Source: Bacteroidota bacterium (lineage in GTDB: Bacteria > Bacteroidota > Bacteroidia > AKYH767-A > OLB10). From it: a stretch of 64,000 nt of DNA. How positions within the stretch are numbered: position 1 is the first letter of the stretch; every line of letters begins with the position of its first letter. This document shows, piece by piece, positions 57,613 to 64,000 of the stretch. Where the stretch lies: positions 62,001 to 126,000 of the forward strand of contig JADKDR010000006.1 in assembly GCA_016714535.1 (NCBI GenBank). Reading direction: 5' to 3'. The position numbers were made by a program, and so were the translations under genes. The notes beneath the pieces are model-generated. The model had not been told where the DNA came from, searched no databases, and was given only the letters and a program-made list of their open reading frames with translations.

Positions 57613-59184
57613 TTAACTCCTTTTTTTAATTAATAAATATGCATATCCCAGCCCATAATTAAATGAGTTTCCTCGTAGTTTCCACTGCCCAGAAGATTTA
57701 CTGATTGTATTGGGAAACATTTTATATTCACCAGATGCAAAATCACTAAATGAATACTCATATGCGCATGTAATGAAGAACCTATGTCTTAATTGCAAAC
57801 AATATCCCAACTCTATTTGTACGTTAGCAGTTGGGTGTATAATTTTATCTGATTCCTCCAGATTGGTCATAAAATATTCGTAGTATATCGTGTCTGGATT
57901 TACTTTAGGAGAATAAATAAGATTACGAGAAACACTACTTTTGGCCGAAATAAATCCATCACCTTGATAATAAAAAACAAGTCCTGCTCTGACTGAACAG
58001 TCAACCTTTTGGTAATTGAAAATATGTTTAGAATAATGAGCGCCAAAAGAAAAGTTTTTCAAGGTCACAAGGGTCATTGAACCGTTAAATAATGTTGTAT
58101 AACGAATATCATAACTGCCTAATTCTGGAAATTGAAAAGGTTTAATATTTACACCAAATTTATAATTATGACGACCGAGGCCAAATGAAAAAAGCAGAGC
58201 ATTTTTGTTTTTAAAGGCGATTTTATACCCTAAACAGAAACGGAAACCTAAAGAAGGAATAGGGTTAAATTTTCCAGGCCCCTTAATATTATAATAATCA
58301 GTTTTTTCTAAATGCTTTTTTTCGTAGCTAAAGAAAATTGAGTTTTTAGTTTTATAACTACTTTGAGGTAAAGAATCAGGTTGCCTTACTCTATTATTGA
58401 ATAAATAAGCATAACCAATTGATAAATCAATTGAATTGCCCCTAAGTTTCCACTTACCTGAAGAACTGCTGACTGTGGTTGGAAACAATACATAATCGCC
58501 AGATACTAACTCCTTTAGTGAAAAAGTATACCCAAGACCAAAAATTAATTTATGCCTGGGTAAGAATTTGTAACCTATTTCGGCATTAATAAATGCCGAT
58601 GGAAAATAATTTAAACCACGAGATTTTAAGTTTTTAATCGAATACCTAAAATAGATTGTATCGGGATCCACTGCCGGAAGCTGAACAAAATATGTATTTC
58701 TTGATTCCCAAGAATATACGCTATCATATCTTCCTTGCATGTAAACATTAAGCCCACCCATGGCTGAAATGTCAATTATTTTATTTTTCCAAATTTGTTT
58801 GGAATAACCAAATTCGAAACTTCCATTATTTAATGCCAAGATTTTTTCAGATTGAAACCCAAAATCTCTTATCTCAGGTAATTGATATTGCTTAATTTGT
58901 AAACCGTATCCATATGTGTTTTTTCCAAAACTTGCAGCTGCAAATAAAAATGTCCCACTTTTTATTTGCCTTCGATAGCCAATTGAGAATTTTTCACCTT
59001 GTGAGTTTGCCGGAAAAAAACTTGCCGGGCCTCTAGGATCATATATTTCATTTTTTTCAATATATCTCTTTGTATATTTAAGATTTAAGGAATGTTTATA
59101 AAAGCCATTTTGGCAAAACCCAATATGATTGCTAAGTGTAATAATTAAAACCGAAAATACTTTTAATAGAATTGTTGTTCTCAT
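57613..59184 (-). CDS. Tandem-duplicated putative outer-membrane beta-barrel protein
   Basis: This protein of about 523 residues from MRTTILLKVFSVLIITLSN has a signal peptide ending near HIGFCQNGF. It consists of two similar halves of about 240 residues each. Both contain the same ordered landmarks: DPDTIYFRYSIKNL vs NPDTIYYEYFMTNL, VSGDYVLFPTTVS vs ASGEYKMFPNTIS, and SSGKWKLRGNSIDLSIGYAY vs SSGQWKLRGNSFNYGLGYAY. Each half has alternating strands typical of a small outer-membrane barrel. The function is unknown. A longer frame to 59,265 has no signal sequence of its own. No T9SS tail was seen. Confidence 0.7.
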   Translation of the reverse strand: MRTTILLKVFSVLIITLSNHIGFCQNGFYKHSLNLKYTKRYIEKNEIYDPRGPASFFPANSQGEKFSIGYRRQIKSGTFLFAAASFGKNTYGYGLQIKQYQLPEIRDFGFQSEKILALNNGSFEFGYSKQIWKNKIIDISAMGGLNVYMQGRYDSVYSWESRNTYFVQLPAVDPDTIYFRYSIKNLKSRGLNYFPSAFINAEIGYKFLPRHKLIFGLGYTFSLKELVSGDYVLFPTTVSSSSGKWKLRGNSIDLSIGYAYLFNNRVRQPDSLPQSSYKTKNSIFFSYEKKHLEKTDYYNIKGPGKFNPIPSLGFRFCLGYKIAFKNKNALLFSFGLGRHNYKFGVNIKPFQFPELGSYDIRYTTLFNGSMTLVTLKNFSFGAHYSKHIFNYQKVDCSVRAGLVFYYQGDGFISAKSSVSRNLIYSPKVNPDTIYYEYFMTNLEESDKIIHPTANVQIELGYCLQLRHRFFITCAYEYSFSDFASGEYKMFPNTISKSSGQWKLRGNSFNYGLGYAYLLIKKRS

Positions 59185-59400
59185 TCTTCTTATTTTACAA
59201 TAAAGATTACATTTAATAAGAAACTGTTCTAATTTCAATATTGTTTGATTGATGAAGTCATACATTTTTTTTCAATTATTGAGTAAAATGGCGCTTTCAT
59301 ATCAACGATAAATTGTTTCTTTTATTTACCAACCTTATTCGATATAAGCTCTAATGACAAAATTGAAAAAATCAATTGAAGTTTCTCTGATTTCTTGTAG

Positions 59401-59437
59401 AAAAGAAAAAAGGGAAGCAAAGTAGTTTGCCTCCCTT
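59401..59437 (-). terminator. Terminator of the lipoprotein gene
   Basis: A 12-position stem with one mismatch (AAGGGAAGCAAA at 59,410-59,421 with TTTGCCTCCCTT at 59,426-59,437, GTAG loop) is followed on the minus strand by TTTTTCTTTT. It lies just below the gene ending at 59,443. Confidence 0.85.
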
Positions 59438-59442
59438 CTTAA

Positions 59443-60453
59443 TTATTTTGTCATTACGAAAACCTCATTGCAAGTCATATCAATAAATGTCCCTTTGAAA
59501 GATAGAGGTAGAAAATAAGGGGTCAATACATTATTTGAAGCATAGCCTATTTTTTTTAGTTTGCTTCTTTGTTTTGGGCCATTTTCATCCGGTAAAATAG
59601 ATTCAATATCTTGGCAATCATACGTCCTTGCAATTTCAACTTTTACAAATAGTATAGTTCGCGCCCTTTTCCATTTATTGTTCTTCTTTCTATAAGCTGT
59701 TACTTTTCCTTTAAATTTTTGACTATATTTCCAATCAAGAGGAATACTACCAGATTCATCAGCATTTAATACATATTTTATTTTCGCTTTAAAAAACCTA
59801 TCTTTAGAGTTACACGAATAAGGATGATACCCTATCTCTCGCACCTCAGTGAGGCATCCATTTGGATGAGGTGGCTTACTTTTTTGCAAAGTCGCATTCG
59901 GAGTGTTTTGCAAAAGTGCAGGGTCTTGACTGGTGCTTAATATTGTATTACAATTAGCATTAGATATTGTCCATAATTCTCCTTTATTATCTATTACCAA
60001 AAGCGTTGTGCCAATCAAAAGCATACCATTTGAATTAAAAAAGGAGTTGGTAATGTCGTCATCAAAATAGTCAAGCAATTCTGGATCTGTTGTAGGATTC
60101 CAATTGCCATTTAAAAGCCAGTTATTTTCTAATACATCTAAATAAGCAAAATATGAACTAAAGGAGTTGTTTATGTAGAATTGATGCAATTCATAATTTT
60201 CGTCCCATCCTGTTATATCTATTTCATCTTGAATTTGGTCATCACTCATACCCATGTGTGCTGCATCAAAATCATCGTTCCAGGTTTCATATTCTGCTTC
60301 TAAACATGCATACACATCCTCATATGCCGGAGTATCTACAAATTGAACAACTCCATTACAAATATTAACTTTACATGGATAGCTACCATCTTTAACCAAA
60401 GAATTAATAGTTGTTAGATAGGAATGTTTATTGACCAAATGTTCTTTTGGCAT
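59443..60453 (-). CDS. Putative lipoprotein with frame-shifted N-terminus
   Basis: The 336-codon frame starts MPKEHLVNKHSYLTTINSLV and has no signal of its own. Directly upstream, in another frame from an ATG at 60,581, lies an N-terminus ending in a hydrophobic run and lipobox (LILFVLFLIAGC, Cys44). One missing A in the AAAA run at 60,445-60,448 would join them (AGC-QK-EHLVNKHS). The true product is therefore probably a lipoprotein of about 380 residues. The mature part is acidic in the middle (DDQIQDEIDITGWDEN), then Lys-rich (KGKVTAYRKKNNKWKRART), with scattered cysteines. No family is recognised. Confidence 0.6.
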   Translation of the reverse strand: MPKEHLVNKHSYLTTINSLVKDGSYPCKVNICNGVVQFVDTPAYEDVYACLEAEYETWNDDFDAAHMGMSDDQIQDEIDITGWDENYELHQFYINNSFSSYFAYLDVLENNWLLNGNWNPTTDPELLDYFDDDITNSFFNSNGMLLIGTTLLVIDNKGELWTISNANCNTILSTSQDPALLQNTPNATLQKSKPPHPNGCLTEVREIGYHPYSCNSKDRFFKAKIKYVLNADESGSIPLDWKYSQKFKGKVTAYRKKNNKWKRARTILFVKVEIARTYDCQDIESILPDENGPKQRSKLKKIGYASNNVLTPYFLPLSFKGTFIDMTCNEVFVMTK

Positions 60454-60581
60454 CCAGCAATAAGAAATAAAACAAATAGAATTAGCTGATTCTTTAATAA
60501 AATCTGCAAATAATTGAAGGCTATCCCTCCCCCCGCAAATACTCTACCAGTGCGGGTTTCTGGCTTAGCGGATTTTTTCAT
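60454..60581 (-). other. Displaced signal-peptide segment of the lipoprotein gene
   Basis: This segment encodes MKKSAKPETRTGRVFAGGG, a linker, and then LILFVLFLIAGC, a hydrophobic stretch with a lipobox. It is in a different frame from the downstream gene by one base. The first ~20 residues are an unusually polar, glycine-rich lead for a signal peptide, and this stretch includes a small hairpin (60,532-60,556). Confidence 0.5.
60532..60556 (-). repeat. GC-rich hairpin inside the lipoprotein leader
   Basis: CCCGCA (60,532-60,537) and TGCGGG (60,551-60,556) form a 6-bp stem with a 13-nt loop. It overlaps the encoded signal region and has a G-run neighbour on the minus strand. It may be an intergenic repeat that has been read as coding. 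Confidence 0.3.
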
Positions 60582-60868
60582 ATTATTAGATTTTTAAAAT
60601 GATGTTGTAAAGTTATAAAAGTTTTTAAGTTGGCAAATGTTTTTTTCTTGATTGTTGGAAGATGTAGTTTTGGGGTGGGTGAGTAAATATATGTTGTACT
60701 TGTAAGTTTTGCATGTTGGTGAGGACACCAACTTGGGCTGCAGTGTGATAATTAGGCAAGCTTTGATGGTACTGCCAAAAATAAGCACCATAAGAAATAC
60801 AATATCAAAAATGTTGTACGCGGACAAAGAGGCCAAACTAACGCAATAACATTCTACTCCAAAACACT
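60582..60868. other. Intergenic region with one clear hairpin
   Basis: This is gene-free sequence with a perfect GTTGGTG-AGGA-CACCAAC hairpin at 60,715-60,732. Minus-strand open codons (60,594-60,836) do not look coding. The hairpin is not followed by a T-run on either strand. Confidence 0.4.
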
Positions 60869-60893
60869 GCGGGCGAGCCTACGGCTCGCCCGC
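60861..60893 (-). terminator. Terminator after the secreted T9SS protein
   Basis: A perfect 11-bp stem (GCGGGCGAGCC at 60,869-60,879 with GGCTCGCCCGC at 60,883-60,893, TAC loop) lies 40 bp below the stop codon at 60,933. On the minus strand AGTGTTTTGG follows, a weak T-tract. Confidence 0.75.
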
Positions 60894-60932
60894 GATTACT
60901 TTATTCTACGAACGTTTACACTAACCGTTACA

Positions 60933-61460
60933 TCACAGTTTAACCACCTTTTTACTCACTCCTTCTATATTAACCACATATACACCGGGTTGCCAATCAT
61001 GCGATTCAAGCATGATTGTGTTTGAATTTGTTATAGTAAGTTGCCGTTGAACTACCATGCGACCTTGCATATCTTGTACGTGTAAGTGATAGGTTTTGTT
61101 TTTTGCATTTTGCAATGTGATGTACAAAATATCTTTAACAGGATTGGGGTACAAATTAAAACTTGCTAAACTCATTTCTTGCACTTGGGCTGGATTGGGA
61201 ATGTACCATTTGGAAACCCAGATGTCGCCCCGTTGCCATCCTGTACCAAAGGCTACAGTATCAAACATGGGCAAGCCTACATCATAGTTATTGCCTAATT
61301 CTACTTGGCAGGCCATAATGAACGAACTATCACTTAGTACAATAATATCAGGGTCATGTTCAAACCCTTCTGTTCCAATAGTTTTATCCCAAATGATATT
61401 AAACGAAGAATCCATTTTTACTAACCAAATATCATAATTGTTTAAGTTTTGACCATTTGT
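60933..61460 (-). CDS. Secreted repeat protein, C-terminal part with T9SS tail, after an in-frame TGA
   Basis: This part carries the last beta-propeller-like segment (YDIWLVKMDSSFNIIWDKTI, FIMACQVELGNNYDVG, ISVSKWYIPNPAQVQEMSL-like linker) and a T9SS type A tail (FNLYPNPVKDILYITL, MQGRMVVQRQLTITN, WQPGVYVVNIEG, VVKL end). It is in the same frame as the upstream part 61,461-62,681, from which only a TGA at 61,461-61,463 parts it. The sense resumes as TNGQNLNNYDIWLVK. The first Met is at 61,415. The tail has no signal peptide without the upstream part, so it can only be functional as a continuation. Confidence 0.75.
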   Translation of the reverse strand, partial: TNGQNLNNYDIWLVKMDSSFNIIWDKTIGTEGFEHDPDIIVLSDSSFIMACQVELGNNYDVGLPMFDTVAFGTGWQRGDIWVSKWYIPNPAQVQEMSLASFNLYPNPVKDILYITLQNAKNKTYHLHVQDMQGRMVVQRQLTITNSNTIMLESHDWQPGVYVVNIEGVSKKVVKL

Positions 61461-62681
61461 TCATATGCGATTTTCACTTTTTTCAAAACTTGCATTTGAG
61501 TTTGATGTGCAGGCAAGCAAATATCCTTTGTCAGAAGTTTGTCTTATTTGTCTGATTACGTCATTTCGATCTCCTCCAAATCTCCTCTCACTTATAATAT
61601 GGCCATCGGCAGTATCAATCTTATAAATCCAGGCATCCCAGGCGCCACGCGGTGTGGTATCTGCAACACCATCATTGCAAGGATAGAAATTGCCTTGCAG
61701 TGAGGATAAACCTAATTGAGCACCAATAACTACATTACCATCGCTATTTAACAATGCTGCTCCAGAAGGGGCATCATCAGCCATTAGGCAACCGTAACGA
61801 TTATCCCAAATCTTATTTCCATTCGCATCAATCTTTAATATCCAATTATCCAATTTATAATAAGTGGGATCAAACATGGCAGAAAAAGAAGAGTCGCTAA
61901 GATCTCCTGACTTTTGGCCGGGGGTACTCGCCACAATCAAGAATTGTTCATCAGAAAGTGGAACGAGTGCCTGGGCATAATCAGAAAGCGTACTTCCATA
62001 TTTTTGATCCCATAGTTTATTACCTAAGCTGTCTAATTTTAACAGCCAAATATCTTCAAAGAATCCAACATTAGTATCAGTAACATCCAGATTAGGAGAA
62101 AATGCTTCACTCTCACCTGCTATTATTATATTACCATTATTCGTAATGGCTCCTGTGTAAACTCTTTCTTTATAAACACTACCATACCGTTTATCCCATA
62201 TAACATTACTGTCTAAATCTACTTCTATTAGCCATGTATCATGATATGGATCATATCTGCCTTGTGACTTTTCGCAACTTATATCTGAATTGGAACCACC
62301 TGCTAAAATAATTTTATTTTTATCATTACTCATCATAATAGAGTTGATTTCTTCCCATTCTAACCCTCCGATGGCCCAATCCCATATTTGATTTCCAGCT
62401 GAATCTAATTTAACGAGCCAAATATCTGCCTCCGTAATTGAATCTACTATTGAACAACTTGGGTCAAATTTATTTCCAGATGCAGCACCTGAAACACTTG
62501 TAGTTGCAAGATAAATATTTCCGTTTATATCAGATACAATTATCGAATTTCGATAACTAAACTCTACTCCTTCTGACCCAAACATTTTTTCCCATTCTTT
62601 CGTTAGTAAAGGAACTTGCGAAGAGCTTTCTGTGATATACAAGCTGACGATTACAATGATTAGAACAACAAATATTTTCAT
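61461..62681 (-). CDS. Secreted beta-propeller-like protein, N-terminal part
   Basis: The 406-residue frame starts MKIFVVLIIVIVSLYITESS, a signal peptide, and then repeats a ~55-residue unit with WLVKLDSxGNxIWDxxxGG: for example DIWLVKLDSAGNQIWDWAIGG, TWLIEVDLDSNVIWDKRYGS, DIWLLKLDSLGNKLWDQKYG and DNWILKIDANGNKIWDNRYG. At least five blades are visible. It ends KSENRI before a TGA, and the sense continues in-frame for a T9SS domain (60,933-61,460). It starts with an ATGA overlap to the gene upstream (62,678), so they are co-translated. Such repeats are found in T9SS-secreted surface proteins. Confidence 0.8.
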   Translation of the reverse strand: MKIFVVLIIVIVSLYITESSSQVPLLTKEWEKMFGSEGVEFSYRNSIIVSDINGNIYLATTSVSGAASGNKFDPSCSIVDSITEADIWLVKLDSAGNQIWDWAIGGLEWEEINSIMMSNDKNKIILAGGSNSDISCEKSQGRYDPYHDTWLIEVDLDSNVIWDKRYGSVYKERVYTGAITNNGNIIIAGESEAFSPNLDVTDTNVGFFEDIWLLKLDSLGNKLWDQKYGSTLSDYAQALVPLSDEQFLIVASTPGQKSGDLSDSSFSAMFDPTYYKLDNWILKIDANGNKIWDNRYGCLMADDAPSGAALLNSDGNVVIGAQLGLSSLQGNFYPCNDGVADTTPRGAWDAWIYKIDTADGHIISERRFGGDRNDVIRQIRQTSDKGYLLACTSNSNASFEKSENRI

Positions 62682-63961
62682 AATTTCACGAGCTTTACCT
62701 TTTGATGAACTCCTTCTTTATTTCGATAGCTCATGTAAGATATTCCCGGTTTAAGGCTTGCTTTAATGTCTGCAAACTCACTTGAATTGTTGCACAATAA
62801 TTTCCCTTGTATGTCCGTCCATTGCATGTCTGAATATATTTCATTAATAAACATTGGATTAAAATCATCGTACAATATTTCAGTGTTTATTGATATTTCG
62901 TTATTCGCAAACCCCGCTCCTTCTTTTAAATGTGCAAATGAAGCTACTGTCTTATGACGTATCTCTTGTTGAGGAAATGTAAAGAAAGAATAAATAAATT
63001 TTTCGCTCATTTCGCCAGCAACAGAAATACCATAACTACGGTTAGATGTAACAAATGGAACACGATAAAACAACCAATTTGGTGTTTGACCAATTGTTTC
63101 AGTAAAAGGTCTTCCATCTGAATTATGTGCGTAAAAAGATGCGCACCATCCAATTCCTTGAAAATAATTGACAGCATGTTCAAATGCAATACACATGATT
63201 TGCTTGGCTCCTGCATTTACAGCACCACTTTTTCTTTCATAAGAAACTACTGGTCGTCTATTTATTATATTGTTTATTTGAGGTAATTTTTTTGATGGAT
63301 CATTATTAAATACAGCGCTTCCATCAGTATAAACATTATCGGTTACCAACAACGTTAATACACCGGGAATAATAACATAATCAAAAAACACGGTTAAACC
63401 TGCAATATCATATATGTTTGCATTGGGCTGATGCTTTTCATAAACAACTGTGAACCCTTCTTGCAAATCCGAAAGTGATCCGTTTCTTCTATGTCTTGCA
63501 ATTCGTGGCCAGCCAAATTGAAACCCTGGCATTTCATATTTTATGTAAGCTAAATTAGATGAGATTGGAATAAAATTGCAAACCCCAAATTTTGTAAAGC
63601 GAAACTCATCTGTAACACTTAGTGTTGCAGTAGCGGTTGGAACTGCATTACATGTGCCACCCATAAAGGAAACTTTAACTTGACCCGGATTATTATTTTG
63701 AGGTGGCAAATCCATCACTGCAACATCCGGCACTGTGTATGGGAAATTTACCGCATTCACACCGTTGGGTTCTTTAAAAGCTGGAAATTCATAGTTATTC
63801 ATGCATAACACTATTCCCACACCATTAGTATAAGCGCCAGCAGCACCGAATATTTTATGTTGTCCTACTCCATTTAACTGATCCCAAACAACAAAGAAGT
63901 GTTCTTTTTTGATCGCTATCAATATTAATTGCAGTTTGCACTTGGCCACTGCCAAGTGCAT
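62678..63961 (-). CDS. Secreted protein with T9SS-like tail, 3' part (start off the window)
   Basis: The frame of 427 codons is open from 63,961, but its first ~16 residues (MHLAVAKCKLQLI) are not authentic. The neighbouring frame reads DPINKTWSLINNYALGSGQ, then VQTAINIDSDQK, and joins this frame if one base is removed from the T-run at 63,905-63,910, giving DQKEHFFVVWDQLNG. The true protein thus extends beyond the window. Recognisable parts are a beta-rich secreted body (GQHKIFGAAGAYTNGVGIVL, VNYFQGIGWCASFYAHNSDG) and a closing T9SS-like tail (WTDIQGKLLC, LKPGISYMSYRNKEG, HQKVKLVKL). It overlaps the next gene by 4 bp (ATGA). Its function is not known. Confidence 0.75.
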   Translation of the reverse strand: MHLAVAKCKLQLILIAIKKEHFFVVWDQLNGVGQHKIFGAAGAYTNGVGIVLCMNNYEFPAFKEPNGVNAVNFPYTVPDVAVMDLPPQNNNPGQVKVSFMGGTCNAVPTATATLSVTDEFRFTKFGVCNFIPISSNLAYIKYEMPGFQFGWPRIARHRRNGSLSDLQEGFTVVYEKHQPNANIYDIAGLTVFFDYVIIPGVLTLLVTDNVYTDGSAVFNNDPSKKLPQINNIINRRPVVSYERKSGAVNAGAKQIMCIAFEHAVNYFQGIGWCASFYAHNSDGRPFTETIGQTPNWLFYRVPFVTSNRSYGISVAGEMSEKFIYSFFTFPQQEIRHKTVASFAHLKEGAGFANNEISINTEILYDDFNPMFINEIYSDMQWTDIQGKLLCNNSSEFADIKASLKPGISYMSYRNKEGVHQKVKLVKL

Positions 63962-64000
63962 AATTATTAATTAAACTCCAGGTCTTATTAATCGGGTCAA

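Noticed and set aside
60594..60836. 80-codon minus-strand frame in the spacer
   Set aside because: Composition and hairpin content do not look coding; no start context or homology was recognised.
28609..62681. Recoding of TAG or TGA as sense codons
   Set aside because: Other intact genes end in these codons (the SprB/CHU_C gene in TAG at 31,901; mfd in TGA at 53,401), so the standard code applies.
1..64000. rRNA, tRNA, transposase, integrase or attachment sites
   Set aside because: None was recognised in a read of both strands; small RNAs cannot be excluded without a covariance-model search.

Overview
The window is from a Bacteroidota chromosome, probably a Chitinophagales/Sphingobacteriales-like or uncultured environmental lineage (genus not resolvable). 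The signs are many secreted proteins ending in type IX secretion system (T9SS) sorting domains, SprB-type adhesin repeats, a gliding-motility-associated C-terminal domain, promoters of the TAnnTTTG type, a DUF3109 protein and menaquinone synthesis by the futalosine route (MqnC). No rRNA, tRNA, transposase, phage gene or CRISPR array was seen.

Layout. 1-2.5 kb: the end of an S41 C-terminal processing protease, a terminator, a decayed membrane-regulator pseudogene, an orphan T9SS tail and a LysM/RlpA-like secreted protein. 3.0-4.6 kb: proline catabolism gene pruA. 5.2-25.6 kb (minus): one giant surface-adhesin locus of about 20.4 kb. It runs from a signal peptide and beta-helix-like N-terminus, through a GEVED domain and many Ig-like domains, to 34 SprB-type repeats and a T9SS type A tail. 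In this sequence it is broken into pieces by three shifts, each equivalent to one missing base. A small secreted protein lies just upstream of it.

26.5-35.5 kb: dsbD; a GNAT-prmA pair in which prmA has an in-frame TAG; a second, smaller SprB/CHU_C protein; a trans-sulfuration enzyme; a KtrA-like K+ channel regulator; and pdxA. 35.5-39.4 kb (minus): a tail-fibre-like protein with an S74 autochaperone and a T9SS tail, plus a co-oriented secreted protein. 39.9-44.1 kb: DUF3109, PpiD-like foldase and a LolC/E-like permease.

44.2-47.4 kb: cysQ followed 24 bp later by a single protein joining a Wzx-like lipid-linked glycan flippase to a sulfotransferase. This looks like a small unit for sulfated surface glycan: the fusion exports and sulfates, and CysQ clears the PAP by-product. 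47.5-49.9 kb: outer-membrane protein, M23 peptidase and YraN operon, then a small pore-loop membrane protein. 50.0-57.4 kb: mfd, mqnC, an Omp85-like outer-membrane protein and ung. 57.6-64 kb (minus): a barrel-like protein with an internal duplication, a lipoprotein, and a pair of secreted T9SS-type proteins, several of them interrupted.

Seven apparent reading-frame lesions (five indels, two in-frame stops) lie in otherwise well-conserved or plainly continuous genes. This points either to draft-sequence errors or to ongoing decay of surface genes. Gene functions rest on recognising motifs and domains by eye; no database search was run.
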